A DNA stretch of 64,000 nucleotides from Tetramitus jugosus. Taxonomy: Eukaryota > Heterolobosea > Eutetramitea > Acrasida > Vahlkampfiidae. The stretch lies in contig OW569373.1 of NCBI GenBank assembly GCA_937625935.1, forward strand, positions 62,001-126,000, written 5' to 3'. Both the position numbers and the translations under genes were made by a program. Position 1 is the first letter of the stretch; each line of letters starts with the position of its first letter. Below are positions 60,428 through 64,000 of the stretch, piece after piece. The notes below the pieces were generated by a model that saw nothing but the letters and a program-made list of their open reading frames with translations, ran no database searches and had not been told where the DNA came from.

Positions 60428-62167
60428 ATGACGACGATTCATCAAGATTTTCCCAATATTACTCATGTTTCCCAAGTCCTTGAAGCAATCAAAGACTCAC
60501 CTAATCTCTTCTCTGTACAGCACGACACGAAGCATGGTCTCATCTTCATCAAGTACAAGAGTATTCTTTCCATGGACGAAGCTTTCCCGCCACTTCTCCT
60601 TCCAACGGTCCAAAATTCAGAACAAGAGCTCGAAAAATTAAAAATAGAAAATACCCGAAGACAACTACGGAGAGAATGCCGCGGTCTCGTGTTTCACCAG
60701 CTCACTGGTCAATTGCTCGTTCGTCGCTTCCACAAGTTTTTCAACTTGAATGAGAGAGCAGAGTGTGATGTAGAGAGGATTGATTTCAGTGGAAAACGGC
60801 CTTTTATTTGCTTGGACAAGATGGATGGAAGCTTGATCAGTCCTGTTCGAATGCTGTCCAACTCGAGTGCTGCTGCTACGGCATCTTCTTCTTCATCGGC
60901 CATCACGGCAAAGACTGCTTCCAAGACCAATATTCGATTCTGTACCATGCTAGGCTTTGGTCAACAAGCACAAATGGCTGATGACCTCGTAAGGTATTTG
61001 AAGGTCAAGTGTCAGCAGCAGAAAACAAGTAGTCCAAAGCCGTTCCAATATGAAGAGTTTTGTCATTACTGCATGGACAATGGAATGACACCGAGCTTTG
61101 AATTCATCTCTGCTGAGAACAGAATTGTAATCAAGTATCAAAAGAGTGAATTGATATTGTTGTGTGTTCGATATAACGAGTCTGGAGAATATGTTCCATA
61201 TGACAAGTTGAAAGAATGGGCCAATCAGTACCAGGTCCCATTGGTAAAGAAATGGAACGATGAAGATGTTCCAAAGGGTGATGGAAGAGCATTAGTCGAT
61301 TACGTGAGGAGAATGAATGGCATCGAAGGATGTGTCATTGCTTTTACAGACAATTATGAAATGTACAAATGTAAGACTCTGAGTTATGCAATTGCGCACC
61401 AGATTCATCCACAGAGGATCAAGGAACGTCAGATATGGAAAGCGGTGTTGAGCAATGTAGTTGATGATTTGATTGCACTCGTGGACTTTGATGATAGGAT
61501 AAGAGATGCATTGCAAAAGTTTAGAAGCGAATTTGAATCGTGTCTTCAACGCAAATTGGAATCTCTTGTGAAGATAATGGAATGGTTCTTGTCAGACAAT
61601 GGACAGAATCTCATGAACGAAAGTATTGACAAGTTGTGTAATAAGATTGAGAATGAATACGATAGAGGTGTTATACAGCGAGTGCTCCACAATAATGGAG
61701 CAAGTACAATCTTGGATAGTCTACAGAGCAACGGCAACAGTGATGTTGATGATAAGAAAGAATTGAGTGATTACATTCTCGAGGAATTGCAACAATATTT
61801 GACATCCAAGTACATCGACGGTGCAATGAGAGTGTTTGAACAGCATCGCGAGCAACTGTACAAATGGTTAGATTTTGATTTTGACTCGATACATCCGTTT
61901 GACTTTGAGCAAAGTACGGGCACATTGCGAATCCACAAGCATGCACTCAAATCTCTGAGTGATGAGGCATACAAGAAGTATGTGGATCTTCACTTCTCAA
62001 TGATGAGTCCAAAGTCAAAACCAAAGAAAGACAAGAAGAAGAAACAAGACACAGACATCCTGGACGAGTTCTCGGGTCCTGCATCCATTAAATCAGTGGT
62101 CGGACGAGGCAAAGTACAGTCGTTCACAAAAGCAAAGTCCCAAAAGAAAAAGGGAAAGAAAAAGTAA
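60428..62167 (+). CDS. T4 Rnl1-like RNA ligase with C-terminal extension
   Basis: 579 residues from ATG 60428 (597 if ATG 60374 is used). The later start matches the N-terminus of T4 Rnl1 better. The nucleotidyltransferase motifs are in order: ECRGLVF before the active site, KFFNLNE near 103-109, and motif I KMDGS with Lys131 as the residue expected to take AMP. SFEFISAENRIVIKY lies near 220, ILLCVRYNESGEYVPYD near 240, IEGCVIAF near 298 and motif V YKCK near 313. KFFNLNE and the RNESGEY-like segment are Rnl1 hallmarks. T4 Rnl1 is 374 residues; here about 200 helical residues and a Lys-rich tail are added. A Ser/Ala run inserts after motif I. It joins 5'-phosphate and 3'-OH RNA ends by family; the substrate (tRNA halves or mRNA) is unknown. 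Confidence 0.88.
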   Translation: MTTIHQDFPNITHVSQVLEAIKDSPNLFSVQHDTKHGLIFIKYKSILSMDEAFPPLLLPTVQNSEQELEKLKIENTRRQLRRECRGLVFHQLTGQLLVRRFHKFFNLNERAECDVERIDFSGKRPFICLDKMDGSLISPVRMLSNSSAAATASSSSSAITAKTASKTNIRFCTMLGFGQQAQMADDLVRYLKVKCQQQKTSSPKPFQYEEFCHYCMDNGMTPSFEFISAENRIVIKYQKSELILLCVRYNESGEYVPYDKLKEWANQYQVPLVKKWNDEDVPKGDGRALVDYVRRMNGIEGCVIAFTDNYEMYKCKTLSYAIAHQIHPQRIKERQIWKAVLSNVVDDLIALVDFDDRIRDALQKFRSEFESCLQRKLESLVKIMEWFLSDNGQNLMNESIDKLCNKIENEYDRGVIQRVLHNNGASTILDSLQSNGNSDVDDKKELSDYILEELQQYLTSKYIDGAMRVFEQHREQLYKWLDFDFDSIHPFDFEQSTGTLRIHKHALKSLSDEAYKKYVDLHFSMMSPKSKPKKDKKKKQDTDILDEFSGPASIKSVVGRGKVQSFTKAKSQKKKGKKK

Positions 62168-62209
62168 GAAATTAATAAATTAATGTATTAATTAGTGCAG
62201 CATATGACC

Positions 62210-63433
62210 TCACTTTGGTATCAGGCATGCTCCCATCAGTTGACAAAGCTCCGAAGTGTTCATCTTTGCACCAACAAATTTCTTTTCCACTTGCTCGGCA
62301 CTCAATGCGCCACCCTTCAAAAAGTCCTGAATATATCCAGTAAGTGCCTTTTCTGTGACAGAGAACTGTGATGCCAACTTCTTCTTCTCTGCACTGCTTA
62401 ACTTGAAGTTAACCTTGTCATCAGATGGTTCATAATACTCATAAAAGAATTGAGCACACACCATGGTATGCTTGCACTTTTTCATCTTTGAAGGAGCAAT
62501 CACAAATCGATACGGTTTCATAATATACAATTTTCGATCCTCCAGTTTCTCCTTCTTCTTGAGTGTGAGACCCACTCGTGGAGAAGCATACATTTGACCC
62601 CATTCGTCCTTTTCAGGGAACAATTGACTCAACACTTGCTTATTCTCAATCTGTGATCTCAGTTTGAGGCACAGAACATTGGAATTGGAATCAATCTTCA
62701 AATCATTGGACATATGATTCTGAACGAGTTCATGAATCGAACCCACATTTCCATTCTGCTTTAAAATGTAGTCTACAACGTTGCACGGACCTTCAATGAA
62801 CTCCAATGGCAGTACCTTGTTCTTTTTCTTTGTTTTCTTATCATCTTCGTCATCACTGTCAGCTTCAGCCGCATGATGATAACACAACAGAGCTCGAATC
62901 AACACTCCACCATATATGTCTCTCTTTACCACTTTGACCTTTTTCTTTTCATCACCGCTACTAGTACTGCTACTTTCTTTTTCTTTTTCCTGTTGTTCTT
63001 CCTCCTCATCCTTTGAATAACCAAATGTCACATCCAATCCCTTATAGCTACCAGCCTTGTAATTGGCAGTGGCACTGCTACTTGCTCTATGAAAGTACCA
63101 CTGAGCCATGAACAATTGCAACGGATGACAGTGCGAGAACGGATCATCGTGATGTTCTTCCTTGCTACTACTGTTGCTGCTACTCACAACATTGGTATAG
63201 TAGAATTCAATTTCAGCCAATCGACAATAGATTTGGTTGTTTATGACCAGAACAGCTTGTTGACTCAGTAAGTGAGCCAATTGTTGAATGAGAGTAGTGG
63301 GAGCTTTCTCATGTGTCGTAATCAAGTTAAGTATGGCATCTTGAACAGAAGAAGCAGATGGTGTTTCCTTCAATTTTTTGGCAGCTGTGGAAGTCGAAGC
63401 TTCTGCAGCTTCTCTACCTCTCTTTTGACTCAT
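62210..63433 (-). CDS. Conserved protein with possible alkyladenine-glycosylase-like fold
   Basis: 407 residues. A basic start (MSQKRGREA, AAKKLKE) may be a nuclear signal. The core has AEIEFYYTN, then DPFSHCHP, WYFHRA, YKGLDVTFGY, YGGVLIRALLCY and IEGPCNVVDYIL. This sequence of blocks is like the alkyladenine DNA glycosylase (MPG/AAG) pattern of ExExY, DPxSH, VLIRA and GP. The Glu in AEIEF is where the MPG catalytic Glu would be. Acidic and Ser-rich insertions break up the core. A C-terminal Lys-rich half (MYASPRVGLTLKKKEKL, KPYRFVIAPSKMKKC) is not MPG-like. The resemblance is by eye and needs a profile test. It is convergent with the RNA ligase (42 bases between stops). Confidence 0.62.
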   Translation of the reverse strand: MSQKRGREAAEASTSTAAKKLKETPSASSVQDAILNLITTHEKAPTTLIQQLAHLLSQQAVLVINNQIYCRLAEIEFYYTNVVSSSNSSSKEEHHDDPFSHCHPLQLFMAQWYFHRASSSATANYKAGSYKGLDVTFGYSKDEEEEQQEKEKESSSTSSGDEKKKVKVVKRDIYGGVLIRALLCYHHAAEADSDDEDDKKTKKKNKVLPLEFIEGPCNVVDYILKQNGNVGSIHELVQNHMSNDLKIDSNSNVLCLKLRSQIENKQVLSQLFPEKDEWGQMYASPRVGLTLKKKEKLEDRKLYIMKPYRFVIAPSKMKKCKHTMVCAQFFYEYYEPSDDKVNFKLSSAEKKKLASQFSVTEKALTGYIQDFLKGGALSAEQVEKKFVGAKMNTSELCQLMGACLIPK

Positions 63434-63606
63434 GGCTGTGGTATTGGGGTATATTCGTGTTGTTTTGTTGCTTTTCCCAAAGTTCAGGGCGTTGTGGAGT
63501 CAGAAAATTCTGGAAGCATCGGTGAAATTTTTTTGGAGGGAAAGAAAAATCTCCTGAATAATTTAAGGACAGTCGCTTCGAATTGAATTGTTTATGAATC
63601 AGCCAT

Positions 63607-64000
63607 TTAGATGAACTCTAGCACCTGAGAGTCCAGCACATGCAAATAATTGCCCACAGAGTCCTGTCTCCACTGAGTTGCGTCATAATCCTGGATGAAT
63701 TGACTCTCTTCTGGCGTTCCCACATATCTCTTCAACCATCCAAAGAAACCATCGCTCAACACGTACAATTTGGCTTGATGAGCCAATCCTTCCTTTTCCA
63801 TGGCCTCTGCAAATGCACTGGCACAGAATGGACCTCTTTGTTCACTGTACATGCACGTAAACACAATAGTCTTCTTTCCCTGTTGTTTAATGAGTTGGTT
63901 GACTAGATTTTGTGCATGTTTTTGCTCAAAATCACCAAAACTGGCATGGATCGCACCCTTGATGTGTCCTCCGACGAAATCATCGTCTCTGACATCAATG
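63607..64000 (-). CDS. Rhodanese-domain CDC25/ACR2-like phosphatase or arsenate reductase (5'-truncated)
   Basis: The last 131 residues; the reading frame continues past the right edge, so the start is missing. The rhodanese fold is clear from IDVRDDDFVGGHIKGAIHAS. The active-site loop reads TCMYSEQRGPFCASAF, giving Cys-x5-Arg as in plant CDC25/ACR2 and yeast Acr2 (HCxxSxxRGPxCA). A C-terminal segment with LYVLSDGFFGWLKRYVG also fits. Members either dephosphorylate proteins or reduce arsenate; the sequence alone does not decide. Confidence 0.85.
   Translation of the reverse strand, partial: IDVRDDDFVGGHIKGAIHASFGDFEQKHAQNLVNQLIKQQGKKTIVFTCMYSEQRGPFCASAFAEAMEKEGLAHQAKLYVLSDGFFGWLKRYVGTPEESQFIQDYDATQWRQDSVGNYLHVLDSQVLEFI

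Noticed and set aside
1-64000. CRISPR arrays, insertion sequences, telomere repeats or viral insertions
   Set aside because: No regularly spaced repeats, terminal inverted repeats, transposase genes, telomere tracts or viral genes were seen.

Overview
The window looks like nuclear DNA of a free-living amoeboflagellate of the Heterolobosea, most like Naegleria. This is an inference from several features: long mostly intron-free genes on both strands, Asn/Gln/His/Ser-rich runs, a few short GT-AG introns (five in four genes), no operons or Shine-Dalgarno sites, and a gene mix of a crawling cell (adhesion-type receptor, cyclase-like receptor) plus a flagellate (central-pair protein). Starts were set at ATG codons. 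Several open frames run upstream through GTG or TTG into CA-rich leaders, and these extensions were removed.

Layout. 1-5.1 kb: tail of an unknown gene, a long spacer, and a giant ankyrin/transmembrane protein with a degenerate class III cyclase domain. 5.4-6.6 kb: tRNA-Lys(CUU) and two tandem eS30-like paralogues. 6.8-12.8 kb: MCM8, a secreted or membrane-anchored unknown, and an RWP-RK-like factor. 12.8-20.8 kb (minus): a mARC-type MOSC protein and a 2,236-residue adhesion-GPCR-like receptor ending in an RGS domain. 21.5-26.4 kb: mitochondrial BCKDH E1-alpha (one intron), a WD40 protein broken by a frameshift, and a membrane RING-CH ubiquitin ligase. 27-36.4 kb: kinesin-5 (one intron), two TPR proteins, and an AlkB-type alkane hydroxylase between them. 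37-41 kb: SWIM zinc-finger protein, small acidic protein, Q-rich coiled-coil protein. 41-49 kb: TRIM/NHL-like protein, double-PHD protein, PARN deadenylase, ribosomal-L1-domain nucleolar protein. 49-55 kb: ASH2/SPRY COMPASS subunit (two introns) and a SPEF2/CPC1-like protein (one intron). 55-64 kb: two-TM unknown, four-TM protein, PlsC acyltransferase, T4 Rnl1-like RNA ligase, a possible MPG-like protein, and a 5'-truncated rhodanese/CDC25-ACR2-type phosphatase.

The genes do not form one pathway. They fall into DNA/chromatin (MCM8, ASH2, double PHD, RWP-RK), RNA (PARN, L1-domain protein, RNA ligase, tRNA, eS30-like), signalling (cyclase-like receptor, GPCR-RGS), cytoskeleton/flagellum (kinesin-5, SPEF2-like) and lipid/mitochondrial metabolism (AlkB, PlsC, mARC, BCKDHA). 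The items most worth follow-up are the Rnl1-type RNA ligase with its C-terminal extension, the GPS-7TM-RGS receptor with a beta-helix/REJ-like ectodomain, the predicted catalytically dead cyclase receptor, the duplicated eS30-like genes with a new C-terminal module, and the eukaryotic AlkB.
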